Both the position numbers and the translations under genes were made by a program. From Planctomycetota bacterium (GTDB lineage: Bacteria > Planctomycetota > UBA1135 > GCA-002686595): a DNA stretch of 64,000 nt. This document shows, in pieces, positions 40,244-49,732 of this stretch; within the stretch, counting starts at the first letter, position 1, and each line of letters opens with the position of its first letter. The stretch spans positions 62,001-126,000 of the forward strand of contig JAEUHZ010000028.1 of the NCBI GenBank assembly GCA_016795205.1, written 5' to 3'. The notes beneath the pieces were generated by a model. The model worked only from the letters and a program-made list of their open reading frames with translations, was not told where the DNA came from and ran no database searches.

Positions 40244-42904
40244 TCAGGGCACGGTCAAGACAGCCGGCGTCGAGGCCACCCCCAGGTACGGCGAGCACTG
40301 CACCGCGGCCGTGCCCGGGCCGCTGGCGCTGAGCGCCGCGCCGCGGTTGATGCGCGCCACGGTCGGGTCCGAGGACGACCAGTTGACCAGCGTGGTCACG
40401 TTGCGCCGCGCGCCATTCGAGTAGGTCGCGATGGCGCGCACGCCACGCCGCTCGCCAGTCTGGAGCGTGAGCGACGCGGGCACGACGTCGACGCGCACCA
40501 GGGAGGGCGCGACGCCTGGGACGACCTGGATCTCGCCGGTCACGGTCTCGAAGACCGTCGCGCCCGTCACGAAGTTCACGAGCCGCAGGCGGCGAAGGCC
40601 CTGCGTCTCGATCCCACCGTAGCCGCTCACGACGCCGCGGCCGTCGAAGAACTCCCAGCGTCCGGGCGCGAAGCAGTAGTCGATGCGCGACGACGTCCCG
40701 GACGGGATCGCCGAGAAGCTGCGGAACGCCGGTGACCCACCGGATCCGGCCTTCCACGCCAAGTAGCCATCTTCTGGGATCGTGTACGCGACGCCTCCCG
40801 CCGTGATGCTCCACGAGGACGGGTTGTGGTTCACCCAGACGCTGAGCCCGTTCTGGTAGGTGATGCGGATGCGCGGATCGCGGAACACGTCGAGGCTGGA
40901 CGCGGACGCGAAGACCTCCTCGAACGTCCGCAGCGTGCCGCCGTGGAGGTACTCGATCGCGGCGACCGGGCTCTCGAAAGCCAGCCGCTGCAGCTCGTTG
41001 ACGAGATAGTGCTCCTTGATCAGGTCCGCGAACCAGGTGTAGTTTCCCACGCCGTTGTACGGCCCGTTCATCTGCAGGTACGCGGCCTTGCCGTACGTGA
41101 TCTCGTACACGCGGTAGCGATCCAGGGCGCGCTCCGTGAGCGGCAGGAGCGCCTGGCCGGTCGTGGTGTTCACGATGCCGGCACCGTCGCTCGGCCCGAA
41201 GAAGCGGTCGATGAACCCGTTCCCGTGGTTCACCTGCACGCGCGCCATGACCCGCAGCTCGAACTCGGGGATCACCGGCCAATTCGTGGGCGCGGCCGGA
41301 GCGCCGGCCGGGATGTCGTCGGCGTGCAGCCCGCTGCCCGTGTTGATGCAGCGTTGGACGCTGTCGCAGTAACCGGCCCACAGCCACTCGTGGTTCGAGC
41401 CGCTCGTGGCGATCGAGCCCTCCCCGGCCAGGGGCCCCTCGTACACGTCGGTCATGCGCCGCATCCAGCGCTTCTGGTCGCCGATCGCGCGGCGCAGCGT
41501 GCGGGCCCAGCGCGACGTATGACGCTGGTCGACGTGGTCGCCGTCGGCGCCCCGCGACGGGCTGGCGTAGCTCTGGATGTCGAGATAGGCCATGTTCAGG
41601 CCGTAGTCGTCCTCGACCAGCGCGGCCTCGCGCAGCGCGTGCTCCAGCGCGGCCGAGATGGCCAGCATGTCGAAGCCCGTCTGCATCCCGGTCTTGATCG
41701 CCCCGCTGTCGGTCTGCGCGCGCTGCAGCAGGCTCGTCGCGTAGAGCGGCGAGGTCGGCGGCAGCTCGCTGAAGGCCATGTAGGCCCCGAGCAGGTGTCC
41801 CTTCGCACGCCCGGCGCGCACGGCCGCCTCGAACGCGACCGGATTGCGCGCCGGCCACCAGTCGGGCCCCACGTTCTGATCGAGGTCCGAGCCCGGCAAG
41901 AGCGGCGGGTCCTTGCGGGACGGATCCACCCAGTCCAGGAAGAAGTAGCCGGCGAGGTCGTGGATGCCCCACTGGTCGAGCAGGTTCCACAGCGTGGCGT
42001 AGTCGTTCCAGTTCGTGCCCGGCAGGTTCGCCACGGAGCGATCCTCGAGCAGCGGCCGGTAGGGCGAGACCGCCGTGATGGGCAGCACGAGCGTGTCCGC
42101 GAGCTTCGAGGACACCGTCAGCACGATCGCGTCCTCGAGCGGGCCGCAGATCATGCCGTTGCTCTGGCGCTTGTAGAGGTTGAAGGTGTCGAGGTTGTAG
42201 CGGAAGGACGTCGAGGCTTCGGTCAGGTGACCTTGAGCGAACAGCGACCAGTCCGCCGCGTTCGAGCGGAACAGGTCGAGCGAGGACCCCATGTACCAGC
42301 GCTGGGTCCCGTTCCGGAACTGCGTCGAGGGCGCCATGAGGGCGCCCTGCATCAGGACGTACTTCGGCGCTTCCGTGCCGTTCGTGCGGCCGACGTAGAC
42401 GCCGCAGTAGTTCTTGGCCCACGCCCGTCGCGCGTTGAGGTCCAGGACCTCGACACGCAGCGTCTTGCCCTTCAGCGTGAACGTGTGCCGGCGTCGCAGG
42501 ACCTGGGAGTCGGGAGCGGGAATCGCGTCCTCGTAGTCGAAGACGACCCGGTCCGGACCGGTCGTGGCGGCGACCAGGCTGGTGTGTGGAGCGAGCCATT
42601 CGGGAGTGCGCGCCGCCCCCAGGCCGTCGCGGTAGCCGACGCCCCCGTCCCACAGGGGCCACGAGTCGCTCGCAGCCTCGTAGACGCGCAGGCCTCCGCG
42701 CGCCACGGCCGGATCCGCGGCGTCGATCACGTAACGCACGACCTCGTCGCCGCTGAAGCGCAGCTCGAAGACGTCGCCCGTGCGGGTGACGGTCACCGTC
42801 CCCACGGCCTGCTCGCCCAAGTGCGTGAGGCGGTCGTCGAACTGGGCGCTCGCCGTCGAAACGAGCGCGGCCCCTGCCAGGGCCGCCATGAACCGGTGGA
42901 TCAT
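40244..42904 (-). CDS. large secreted protein of unknown function with C-terminal Big_2 domain
   Basis: 886 residues with a signal peptide (MIHRFMAALAGAALVSTASA, 20 residues). The N-terminal 200 residues look like a beta-sandwich. The central part has (beta/alpha)-barrel character with acidic clusters (YFFLDWVDPS, MAYLDIQSYASPSRGADGDH, YEGPLAGEGS). It recalls glycoside hydrolases of the DUF5696 type, but I cannot fix the family. The C-terminus (about 795-880; VRVDVVPASLTLQTGER, SGPGTAAVQ) is a bacterial Ig-like group 2 domain. It is probably an exported polysaccharide-active enzyme. The ATG at 42902-42904 is used because the signal peptide begins there. Confidence 0.55.
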   Translation of the reverse strand: MIHRFMAALAGAALVSTASAQFDDRLTHLGEQAVGTVTVTRTGDVFELRFSGDEVVRYVIDAADPAVARGGLRVYEAASDSWPLWDGGVGYRDGLGAARTPEWLAPHTSLVAATTGPDRVVFDYEDAIPAPDSQVLRRRHTFTLKGKTLRVEVLDLNARRAWAKNYCGVYVGRTNGTEAPKYVLMQGALMAPSTQFRNGTQRWYMGSSLDLFRSNAADWSLFAQGHLTEASTSFRYNLDTFNLYKRQSNGMICGPLEDAIVLTVSSKLADTLVLPITAVSPYRPLLEDRSVANLPGTNWNDYATLWNLLDQWGIHDLAGYFFLDWVDPSRKDPPLLPGSDLDQNVGPDWWPARNPVAFEAAVRAGRAKGHLLGAYMAFSELPPTSPLYATSLLQRAQTDSGAIKTGMQTGFDMLAISAALEHALREAALVEDDYGLNMAYLDIQSYASPSRGADGDHVDQRHTSRWARTLRRAIGDQKRWMRRMTDVYEGPLAGEGSIATSGSNHEWLWAGYCDSVQRCINTGSGLHADDIPAGAPAAPTNWPVIPEFELRVMARVQVNHGNGFIDRFFGPSDGAGIVNTTTGQALLPLTERALDRYRVYEITYGKAAYLQMNGPYNGVGNYTWFADLIKEHYLVNELQRLAFESPVAAIEYLHGGTLRTFEEVFASASSLDVFRDPRIRITYQNGLSVWVNHNPSSWSITAGGVAYTIPEDGYLAWKAGSGGSPAFRSFSAIPSGTSSRIDYCFAPGRWEFFDGRGVVSGYGGIETQGLRRLRLVNFVTGATVFETVTGEIQVVPGVAPSLVRVDVVPASLTLQTGERRGVRAIATYSNGARRNVTTLVNWSSSDPTVARINRGAALSASGPGTAAVQCSPYLGVASTPAVLTVP

Positions 42905-42993
42905 CTCTGTCCTCGCGCCGCCGCCTGCCGGGGGGATTTCCCGCGGCGCCGCGCGTTCGATCCTCCGCGCAATCCGGGAATCCGGCAAGGCAG

Positions 42994-43032
42994 CGGCCCT
43001 CCCAGCGGCCGGGTGGGGCGCCGGGAGGGCCG
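42994..43032 (-). terminator. hairpin after the LeuB-like gene
   Basis: A 10-bp perfect stem (CGGCCCTCCC 42994-43003 with GGGAGGGCCG 43023-43032, 19-base loop), 20 bases after the stop at 43053. It most likely closes the long minus-strand operon. Confidence 0.55.
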
Positions 43033-43052
43033 GAAGGACGGGCGTCAGAGGC

Positions 43053-44126
43053 TCAGACCTTGGCCAGCGCGCTCTTCTTGAGCTCCGCGACGACCATCTC
43101 CCCGACCTGGTCCGTGGGGTGGTCGCCCGTGTTCACGCCCTTGATCCGGCCCGAGCGGACGAGCTCGATGATCACGTTCTCGATGGCCGTCGCGGCGGCC
43201 TTCTCGCCCAGGTAGTCGCACATCATCCCCGCCGCGAGGATGGCCGCGACCGGGCAGGCCTTGTTCTGGTTCGCGTACTTCGGGGCCGAGCCGTGGATCG
43301 GCTCGAACAGGGAGATCTTGCCCGGGTGCAGGTTGCCCGAAGCGGCGATGCCCATGCCGCCTTGGATCATCGCGCCGAGGTCCGTGATGATGTCGCCGAA
43401 GAGGTTCGTCGTGACGGCCACGTCGAACCACTCGGGATTCTTGATCATCCACATGCAGGCCGCGTCGATGTAGGCGTGATCGGCCTGGATGTCGGGGTAC
43501 TCCTTGGCGACCTCGGCGTAGGTGCGCGTCCACAGGTCCTGGGCGCGCAGCGCGTTGGCCTTGTCGATCATCGTCACCTTCTTCTTCTTGTTCCGCTTGC
43601 GCGCCAAGTCGAAGGCGTAGCGGATCACGCGCTCCGTGCCGTGGCGCGTGTAGACCATGACCTGGGTGGCGACCTCGATGGGCAGGCCCTTGTGCGTGTA
43701 GCCGAACGAGCCCGTGTAGGCGCCTTCCGTGTTCTCGCGCACGAAGACCATGTCGATCTCGTTGGGCCCCTTGCCCTTGAGCGGCGACATCCGGTCGTCG
43801 TAACAGTGCACCGGGCGCAAGTTCACGTACAGGTCGAGCTCGAAGCGCATCTTGGCGATGATGCCGTACTCGATCAGCCCGACCGGTGCGCGCGGGTCAC
43901 CGATGGCGCCCAGGTAGATGGCCTGCTTCTGGCGCACCTCGCTGAAGGCGGACTCGGGGAAGATCTCGTTGGTCTTGAGCCAGTGCTCCGTGCCGAACGG
44001 GTACGCCGTGCGCCGCGTCTTGAAGCCCCAGATCGAGGCGGCCGCGTCGAGGACCTTGAGGGCCTCGCGCGTGACCTCGGGCCCGATGCCGTCGCCGGCG
44101 ATCACTGCGATGTCGTACTCGGTCAT
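43053..44126 (-). CDS. isocitrate/3-isopropylmalate dehydrogenase family enzyme
   Basis: 357 residues of the beta-decarboxylating dehydrogenase family: AGDGIGPEV at the N-terminus, the substrate-binding arginines in MRFELDLYVNLRPV, RENTEGAYTGSFG, and the metal/substrate site NLFGDIITDLGAMIQGG. The NAD-binding loop EPIHGSAPKYANQNK has the NAD-type pattern. It is close to LeuB but could equally be NAD-isocitrate, homoisocitrate or tartrate/alkylmalate dehydrogenase. Its start overlaps the stop of the LeuD-LeuC-like gene (ATGA), so it likely oxidises the hydroxyacid made by that isomerase. Confidence 0.85.
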   Translation of the reverse strand: MTEYDIAVIAGDGIGPEVTREALKVLDAAASIWGFKTRRTAYPFGTEHWLKTNEIFPESAFSEVRQKQAIYLGAIGDPRAPVGLIEYGIIAKMRFELDLYVNLRPVHCYDDRMSPLKGKGPNEIDMVFVRENTEGAYTGSFGYTHKGLPIEVATQVMVYTRHGTERVIRYAFDLARKRNKKKKVTMIDKANALRAQDLWTRTYAEVAKEYPDIQADHAYIDAACMWMIKNPEWFDVAVTTNLFGDIITDLGAMIQGGMGIAASGNLHPGKISLFEPIHGSAPKYANQNKACPVAAILAAGMMCDYLGEKAAATAIENVIIELVRSGRIKGVNTGDHPTDQVGEMVVAELKKSALAKV

Positions 44127-46171
44127 GACTTCCTGCTGGGCGAGGCGGTAGCGGGCGCGCGCCGGAACATCCCGGGCGCGTAGCGGACGATGCGACCCTC
44201 GACGGCGCTGGCAGCGACCGTCAAGGGCGAGGCCAGGTACAAGCGGCCAGGGCCGCTGCGCCCGGCGAAGTTGCGGTTGATGGCGCTGACGGTGACCTGT
44301 TCCTTCGTGTCGGACACGCCCGGGCCGCAGCCGATGCAGGCGCCGCAGCCCGGCTCGATCACGGTCACCCCCGCGCGCTGGAACACGTCGAGGTAGCCGC
44401 GGGCGCGCGCGTACTCGCGCACGGACTCGCTGCCGAACTGGATGAACATCCGCACCCGGGGCGCGACGCGGCGGCCGGCGTCGACGGCCTCGGTCAGCAC
44501 CTGAGCGTAGAAGTCCAGGTCGTGCTCCTTGCCAGCCGTGCACGAGCCGGCGTAGGCGATGTCGATGGGCACGTCGGCCAGCTCGGCCACGTTCTTGCCG
44601 TAGGTCGGGTCGCCGGGTTCTGCCACCATCGGCTCGATCGAGCCCAGGTCGATGCGGTGGACGCCGCCGTCGTAGCGCGCGCCAGGGTCCGGCGCGACGA
44701 AGCGCGCGCGGATCGCGGCGCGGTCGACGCCCGGGCGCCGCGCGGCGAGCCACTCCAGGGCCACGTCGTCGGCCTCGCAGATGCCGGACTTCGCGCTGCA
44801 CTCGGTGGCCATGTTGCACAGGGTGGCGCGCTCGTCCATGGAGAGCGTCGCCAGGCCCGGGCCGCCGAACTCCATGACGCGGTCCAGCGTCTCCTCGCGC
44901 ACCGCGTAGGTCGCCAGGATCTGCAGGATCAGGTCCTTGGCCGTGACGCCCTCCTGCAGGCGGCCGTGCAGCTCGAAACGGATCGACTCCGGCACGGACA
45001 CGAACGTGAAGCCCGCGTGGACCAGGCCCGCGTACTCCGTGGCGCCGACGCCCCAGGTGAGCGCGTTGTTGCCGCCGCCCATGCAGGTGTGGCTGTCCGT
45101 GGCCTGGATGAAGTCACCCGGGTCGACGAACTGCTCGCGCGCGACCTGGTGGCAGATGCCGGGCGAGATGCCATCCCGGGCCGAGAAGTCGCGCACGCCG
45201 GTGTGGCGCTGGAACTCCCGCTGCAGGTCGCGCAGCGTCTGGATCAGCGGTGCGAACGGCGCCATCTTCGGCACGCCGTCGGCGTAGAGCAGGTGGTCCT
45301 CGAACACGGCGAACTTGGCCGGATTCGCGAGCCGGTAGCCCGGCCCGTACTCCTGCTGCAGGAAGTAGTGCACCTGCGCGGTCGTGAACTCGTGGCTGTA
45401 GCCGCCGTCGACGCGCGCCAGGCACAGGTCGCCGGGCTTGACGTAAGCCTGCTCGCCCGGCGCGCCCGCGCCGCGCGCGCTGACCAGGTGGGCCGCGATG
45501 ATCTTCTCGGCCATCGTCAGCGGGCGGCGGGCGGTGGTGGGCGCGGGCACGCTGATCTGGCCGGCTGCGTGCAGGCTCGCGAAGGGGAACAGGCCGCCCG
45601 CCTCCAGGATCGCGCGCGTGACCGGGTCGTAGCGGCCGGTGAACTCCTCGAGCGGCAGCTCCTCGCCCGCCTGGAGCCGCTCGAGTTGGGCGTAGGTGCC
45701 CATGAGCTGGCCCAAGTTCAGGTTGTTGCGCTCGTGGATCGGCGCGAACGAATGCGCGATCACCAGGTGGATGCCGGACCACTTCTCGGCTTGCGGCGCG
45801 GTCTCGCGCGAGCTGCCCGTGCCCTTGCGCGCGCCCGAGACGATGACCTCGAAGTTCCCGTCGAGCAGCGCGCGCGTCGGGAACACGCGCTGCCCGTCCT
45901 TGGGGCCGCCCTTGTGGACCAGGCCCGCGTAGGCGTCGAGCGCGATGTCCTCAGGCCGGTGGCGGAAGCACACCCAGGCCGGCGTCATGGCGTCCGTGTT
46001 CACGTCGTCGAGCAGGTCCGCCGGCGCGACGGCCGCCATGCGCAGGTCGACTTCGCCGCGAAGCTGCGCGGCAGTGCGCTCGTGGTCCTTGAACAGGAAC
46101 AGCACGCGCTTCCCGGGCGTGAGGCGGACGACGCGGCGGCCGTCGGGCCGCACGTGGATGAGCGGGTTCAC
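44123..46171 (-). CDS. aconitase-superfamily hydro-lyase with swivel domain fused N-terminally (LeuD-LeuC type)
   Basis: 682 residues from a GTG (46169-46171). Residues 30-180 form the swivel (LeuD-like) domain with SGARKGTGSSRETAP. Residues 205-655 are the catalytic LeuC-like part with QATDSHTCMGGGNNAL (first Fe-S Cys), AYAGSCTAGKEHD, and EPGCGACIGCGPG (the CxxC Fe-S pair). The single-chain order swivel-then-catalytic is like AcnB and opposite to AcnA. Its product would be isomerised hydroxy-tricarboxylate or alkylmalate, handed to the coupled dehydrogenase. It begins 12 bases after the thiolase stop. Confidence 0.83.
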   Translation of the reverse strand: MNPLIHVRPDGRRVVRLTPGKRVLFLFKDHERTAAQLRGEVDLRMAAVAPADLLDDVNTDAMTPAWVCFRHRPEDIALDAYAGLVHKGGPKDGQRVFPTRALLDGNFEVIVSGARKGTGSSRETAPQAEKWSGIHLVIAHSFAPIHERNNLNLGQLMGTYAQLERLQAGEELPLEEFTGRYDPVTRAILEAGGLFPFASLHAAGQISVPAPTTARRPLTMAEKIIAAHLVSARGAGAPGEQAYVKPGDLCLARVDGGYSHEFTTAQVHYFLQQEYGPGYRLANPAKFAVFEDHLLYADGVPKMAPFAPLIQTLRDLQREFQRHTGVRDFSARDGISPGICHQVAREQFVDPGDFIQATDSHTCMGGGNNALTWGVGATEYAGLVHAGFTFVSVPESIRFELHGRLQEGVTAKDLILQILATYAVREETLDRVMEFGGPGLATLSMDERATLCNMATECSAKSGICEADDVALEWLAARRPGVDRAAIRARFVAPDPGARYDGGVHRIDLGSIEPMVAEPGDPTYGKNVAELADVPIDIAYAGSCTAGKEHDLDFYAQVLTEAVDAGRRVAPRVRMFIQFGSESVREYARARGYLDVFQRAGVTVIEPGCGACIGCGPGVSDTKEQVTVSAINRNFAGRSGPGRLYLASPLTVAASAVEGRIVRYAPGMFRRAPATASPSRKS

Positions 46172-46183
46172 GGGTGGCGCGCC

Positions 46184-47389
46184 TCAGCGGCGGGTGTTCT
46201 CGACCAGGATCGCGATGCCCTGTCCGCCGCCGATGCAGGCGGAGGCGACCCCATAGCGCAGCTTGGTGCGACGCAGCTCGTGGATCAGGGTGAGCACCAG
46301 GCGCGTGCCCGTGGCCCCCAGCGGGTGGCCCAGCGCGATCGCCCCACCGTTCACGTTGACCTTGTTGCGATCGAGCTCCAGCTCCTTCTCGCAGCCCAGG
46401 TACTGCCCGGCGAAGGCCTCGTTGATCTCGATGCGGTCGATCTGCGACACGGACAGTCCGGCCCGGGCGACGCAGGCCTTGATGGCCGGCACGGGCCCGA
46501 TGCCCATCTCGGTCGGATCCACGCCCACGTAGGCCCAGGCGCGAATCACGCCCCAGACGTCGAGGCCGTCGGCCTTGGCGCGCGCCTCGGTCGTGAGCAC
46601 CACCGCGGCCGCCCCGTCGACGATGCCGCTGGCGTTGCCGGCCGTGACCGTGCCTTCCTTCCCGAACGCCGCGCGCAGCTTCGACAAGCCCTCCAGGGTC
46701 GTGTCGGGCTTGATGTGGTCGTCGGTCGCGAAGAGCTCTTCGCCCTTGCGGCCCTTGATCGTGATCGGCTCGATCTCGGCCGCGAAACGGCCTTCCTTCA
46801 CGGCCGCGGCGCCCAGTTGGTGGCTGCGCAGCGCGTACTCGTCCTGGGCCTCGCGGGTGATGCCCAGGCGCTTGGCGACCTTCTCGGCCGTCTGCGCCAT
46901 GTACAAGCCGGCGACCGGATCCATGAGCGCGGCGAACAGGCTGTCCTGCAGCACCGGCTGCACGCCGAACGGGATGCCCGCGCGGGTTCCGTACACCGAG
47001 AACGGCGCCTGCGACATGCTCTCCATGCCTCCCGCCAGCACGGTCGTGCACTCGCCGAGCTGGAGCATCTGCGCCGCGCTGACGATGGACTGGATGCCCG
47101 AGCCGCACAGGCGGTTGACGGTCAGGCCGCCGGCGTCGCGGCGCACGCCGGCCTTGAGGCCCACGTGCCGCGCCCCGTAGAGCGCGTCGACCGAGGTCTG
47201 GAGCGCGTTGCCCATGACCACGTGGTCGACGCTGTCCGCGGCGACCTTGGCGCGCGCCAGGGCCGCCTTCGAGGCGTGGACCGCGAGGTCGATCGCCGAC
47301 AGGTCCTTGAGCTTGCCGAAGCCCGGCGTCCCCACGTACTCCGCCATCGGGGTGCGCGCGCCGCCGACGATCACGATCTCTTGGGTCAT
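46184..47389 (-). CDS. acetyl-CoA acetyltransferase (thiolase)
   Basis: 401 residues. The nucleophile is C95 in NRLCGSGIQS, the catalytic His is in GGAIALGHPLGATG (about 350) and the second Cys is in SACIGGGQG. GMESMSQAPF and NEAFAGQYL are thiolase motifs. It condenses or cleaves acyl-CoA and acetyl-CoA, as in acetoacetyl-CoA formation or beta-oxidation. It is one of two thiolases in the operon, upstream of the LeuD-LeuC-like gene and downstream of the crotonase. Confidence 0.9.
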   Translation of the reverse strand: MTQEIVIVGGARTPMAEYVGTPGFGKLKDLSAIDLAVHASKAALARAKVAADSVDHVVMGNALQTSVDALYGARHVGLKAGVRRDAGGLTVNRLCGSGIQSIVSAAQMLQLGECTTVLAGGMESMSQAPFSVYGTRAGIPFGVQPVLQDSLFAALMDPVAGLYMAQTAEKVAKRLGITREAQDEYALRSHQLGAAAVKEGRFAAEIEPITIKGRKGEELFATDDHIKPDTTLEGLSKLRAAFGKEGTVTAGNASGIVDGAAAVVLTTEARAKADGLDVWGVIRAWAYVGVDPTEMGIGPVPAIKACVARAGLSVSQIDRIEINEAFAGQYLGCEKELELDRNKVNVNGGAIALGHPLGATGTRLVLTLIHELRRTKLRYGVASACIGGGQGIAILVENTRR

Positions 47390-47445
47390 GGCTGCAGTTT
47401 CCTCGTGCTTCTCTAGGCCCGTTCGCGTCCGATTCCGGTGTGGGT

Positions 47446-48255
47446 TCAGCGTCCGACGAACTTCGCCGGGCGCTTCTCGAGGAAGGCCGCCATGCCCTCC
47501 TTCATGTCCGCCGTGGTCGAGGCCAGACCGAACATGTCGACCTCGATCTGGGCGCCTTCCTGCTGGGACATGTTCTGACCCCGCCGGATCGTCTCCATGG
47601 CCAGGCGCACCGCGAGCGGCGCGCGCGACAGGATCGTCTGGACGAGCCGCAGCGTGCCGTCGCGCAGCTCGGCGGCCTCGAAGACGCGGTTGACCACCCC
47701 CGCCCGGTGGGCTTCGTCGGCGCTGAACATCTCGCCGGTCAGGACCCACTCGCGGGCCACGCCGGGCCCCGCGATGCGCGCCAAGCGCTGGGTGCCGCCG
47801 TAGCCCGGGATGATGCCCAGCGAGACCTCGGGCAGGCCCAGCTTGGCGCTCCGGGCCGCGGTGCGCAGCGTGCAGGCCAGCGCCAGCTCGCAGCCGCCGC
47901 CCAGGGCGAAGCCGTTGATCATCGCCACGGAGGGCTTGCTCATCCACTCCAGGCGCTCGAACACCGTCTGGCCGAAGAACGCCAGACGCTTGGCGTCCAG
48001 CGCGGTCTCCATGGCCTTGAGCTCGCCGATGTCCGCGCCGGCCACGAAGGCCTGCTTCTCCGGCGGCTTGCCCTCCACGATCGCGCCGGTGATCACCAGC
48101 GCCCGCACTGCGGGGTCGGCCTCCAGGGCGTCGAAGGCCGCGGCCAGCTCGCCGAGCGTGGCGTGGTTCAGCGCGTTCATCGCCTTCGGACGGTTCACCG
48201 TCACGCAGGCCACGCCTGCGGCGATCTGCTCGACCAGGATGTTCTGGTAGCTCAT
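47446..48255 (-). CDS. enoyl-CoA hydratase/isomerase (crotonase family)
   Basis: 269 residues. NRPKAMNALN, the oxyanion-hole region AFVAGADIGEL, and INGFALGGGCELALAC and GLPEVSLGIIPGYGGTQRL carry the two catalytic glutamates of hydratases. A short acidic insert lies near residues 57-65. It hydrates trans-2-enoyl-CoA in beta-oxidation or the butanoyl pathway. Its ATG overlaps the stop of the cyclophilin gene upstream (ATGA, 48252-48255). Confidence 0.9.
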   Translation of the reverse strand: MSYQNILVEQIAAGVACVTVNRPKAMNALNHATLGELAAAFDALEADPAVRALVITGAIVEGKPPEKQAFVAGADIGELKAMETALDAKRLAFFGQTVFERLEWMSKPSVAMINGFALGGGCELALACTLRTAARSAKLGLPEVSLGIIPGYGGTQRLARIAGPGVAREWVLTGEMFSADEAHRAGVVNRVFEAAELRDGTLRLVQTILSRAPLAVRLAMETIRRGQNMSQQEGAQIEVDMFGLASTTADMKEGMAAFLEKRPAKFVGR

Positions 48256-48797
48256 GACGCCGCCCCGGAGCCGGCCTGGACCTTGATCACGGCGGCCTTC
48301 TGGATCGTCTGCGGTTGCGCCGGCCGGTCGCCCGGCAGCGTCTTCGTCGTGGCGATCTTGTCGACCACGTCCAGGCCGCGGACCGCCCGGCCGAACGCCG
48401 AGTACTGGCCGTCCAGGTGCGGCGAGCGCTCGTGCATGATGAAGAACTGGCACGAGGCCGAGTTCGGGTCCGAGGAGCGCGCCATGGACAGCACGCCCTT
48501 CTCGTGCTTCTTCGCGTTGAATTCGGCCTTCAGCTTGCGCGGGCCGCTGCCGGTGCCGGTGCCCTGCGGGCAGCCGCCTTGGATCATGAACCCCGGGATG
48601 ACGCGGTGGAATCCCTTGCCGTCGTAGAAGCCCGTGTAGCACAGATCCAGGAAGTTGCGCACGTGGCCCGGCGCGACGTCCGGCCACAGCTCGCACTCGA
48701 TCTCGCCCTGGTTCGTGTGCAGGACGGCGCGGTACTGGGCGAGTTCCGCCGCGTCCATGGTGAGGAAGTTCAGACCCTTCTCGGCGACCTGGCTCAT
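48252..48797 (-). CDS. cytoplasmic cyclophilin-type peptidyl-prolyl isomerase
   Basis: 181 residues without a signal peptide. A 30-residue N-terminal segment (NFLTMDAAELAQYRAVLHTN) precedes the cyclophilin fold: FHRVIPGFMIQGG carries the catalytic Arg, and SCQFFIMH and LDGQYSAFGRAV complete the active site. It catalyses cis-trans proline isomerisation. It lies between a secreted cyclophilin gene and the crotonase gene, with which it overlaps. Confidence 0.9.
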   Translation of the reverse strand: MSQVAEKGLNFLTMDAAELAQYRAVLHTNQGEIECELWPDVAPGHVRNFLDLCYTGFYDGKGFHRVIPGFMIQGGCPQGTGTGSGPRKLKAEFNAKKHEKGVLSMARSSDPNSASCQFFIMHERSPHLDGQYSAFGRAVRGLDVVDKIATTKTLPGDRPAQPQTIQKAAVIKVQAGSGAAS

Positions 48798-48805
48798 GCG
48801 CGCTC

Positions 48806-49732
48806 CTACTTTCCGCCCTTCACGAGGACGACTGCGGATTCGATCTTCTGGGGCGCGGACGGCTTGACCGTCCGGTCCTGGGGATTCACTTGACCCGGCG
48901 CGTTCGCGATGGCGTCGAGCGCGGGCAGGCCCTCGACGAGCTCGCCGAAGGCCGTGTATTGGCCGTCGAGCGACGGCGCGGGCGCCGTCATGACGAAGAA
49001 CTGGCAGGTGGCCGAGTCCGGGTTCGGACCGCGCGCCATGGAGAGCACGCCGCGCACGTGCTGCTTGGCGCTGAACTCGCGCTTCAGGGTGCGCGGCCCG
49101 GCGCCCATCCCCCAGGAAGCGGGGTCGCCGCCCTTCGTGTTCGGATCGCCGCCTTGGATCATGAACGTGGGCGACACGCGATGGAACAGTGTCCCGTCGT
49201 AGAAGCCCGACGCGGCGAGGTCGAGGAAGTTCCGCACGTGGTTCGGCGCGACGTCCGGCCACAGATCGAAGAGCAGCGGCCCGCGGTTCGTGCGCAGCAG
49301 CACCTGGTGGCGCGCCAGGTCGTCGGGCGCCATGGACAGGAAGTCCGTGCCCTTCTTGGCCGGCACGTGCGAGGTGACTTGCACCGGCTTCTCGCCGGCG
49401 TAGGCCAGCGCGAAGCCCTTCTCGACGCCCTTGGCCGCCGCGAGCGCGGGGCCCAGGTCGAGCTCGATCGTGATCTTCTGGCGCGGCGCCAGGTCGACTT
49501 GGGCCGAGCCGCGCGCGGAGAGCGGCCTGCCGTCGACGGAGAACGCGGCGACCGACAGCATCCAGGCCGGGATCTTGTCGCCCTCGTCGCCGGCCGTGAG
49601 CTCGACACGCACGGGCATGGCGAGGCCGGCGACGTACTTGCCGCCGATCTCGACCCGCGTCTCGACCTTGGCCTCCGCGAGCGGCGCCAGGGCCAAGAGC
49701 GCTGCGATCAGACCCGCTTGTCGCCCTGCCAC
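48806..49732 (-). CDS. secreted cyclophilin with N-terminal extension
   Basis: 308 residues from a GTG (49730-49732) lying 25 bases inside the end of the upstream dehydrogenase gene. Signal peptide (1-21, [11 protein letters not shown]). A beta-rich extension spans residues 25-120, followed by [18 protein letters not shown] and a cyclophilin domain with [13 protein letters not shown] (catalytic Arg), TCQFFVM and [10 protein letters not shown]. It acts in the periplasm, while the next gene encodes a cytoplasmic homologue, so the pair arose by duplication with diverging location. Confidence 0.83.
   Translation of the reverse strand: MAGRQAGLIAALLALAPLAEAKVETRVEIGGKYVAGLAMPVRVELTAGDEGDKIPAWMLSVAAFSVDGRPLSARGSAQVDLAPRQKITIELDLGPALAAAKGVEKGFALAYAGEKPVQVTSHVPAKKGTDFLSMAPDDLARHQVLLRTNRGPLLFDLWPDVAPNHVRNFLDLAASGFYDGTLFHRVSPTFMIQGGDPNTKGGDPASWGMGAGPRTLKREFSAKQHVRGVLSMARGPNPDSATCQFFVMTAPAPSLDGQYTAFGELVEGLPALDAIANAPGQVNPQDRTVKPSAPQKIESAVVLVKGGK

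Noticed and set aside
40826..43081. 751-codon plus-strand frame opposite the 886-residue secreted protein gene
   Set aside because: The minus strand has a signal peptide and Big_2 domain; the plus frame has none and is low complexity.
44522..47416. 964-codon plus-strand frame opposite the aconitase-like and thiolase genes
   Set aside because: Antisense to two well-recognised genes; composition is that of a GC-driven shadow frame.
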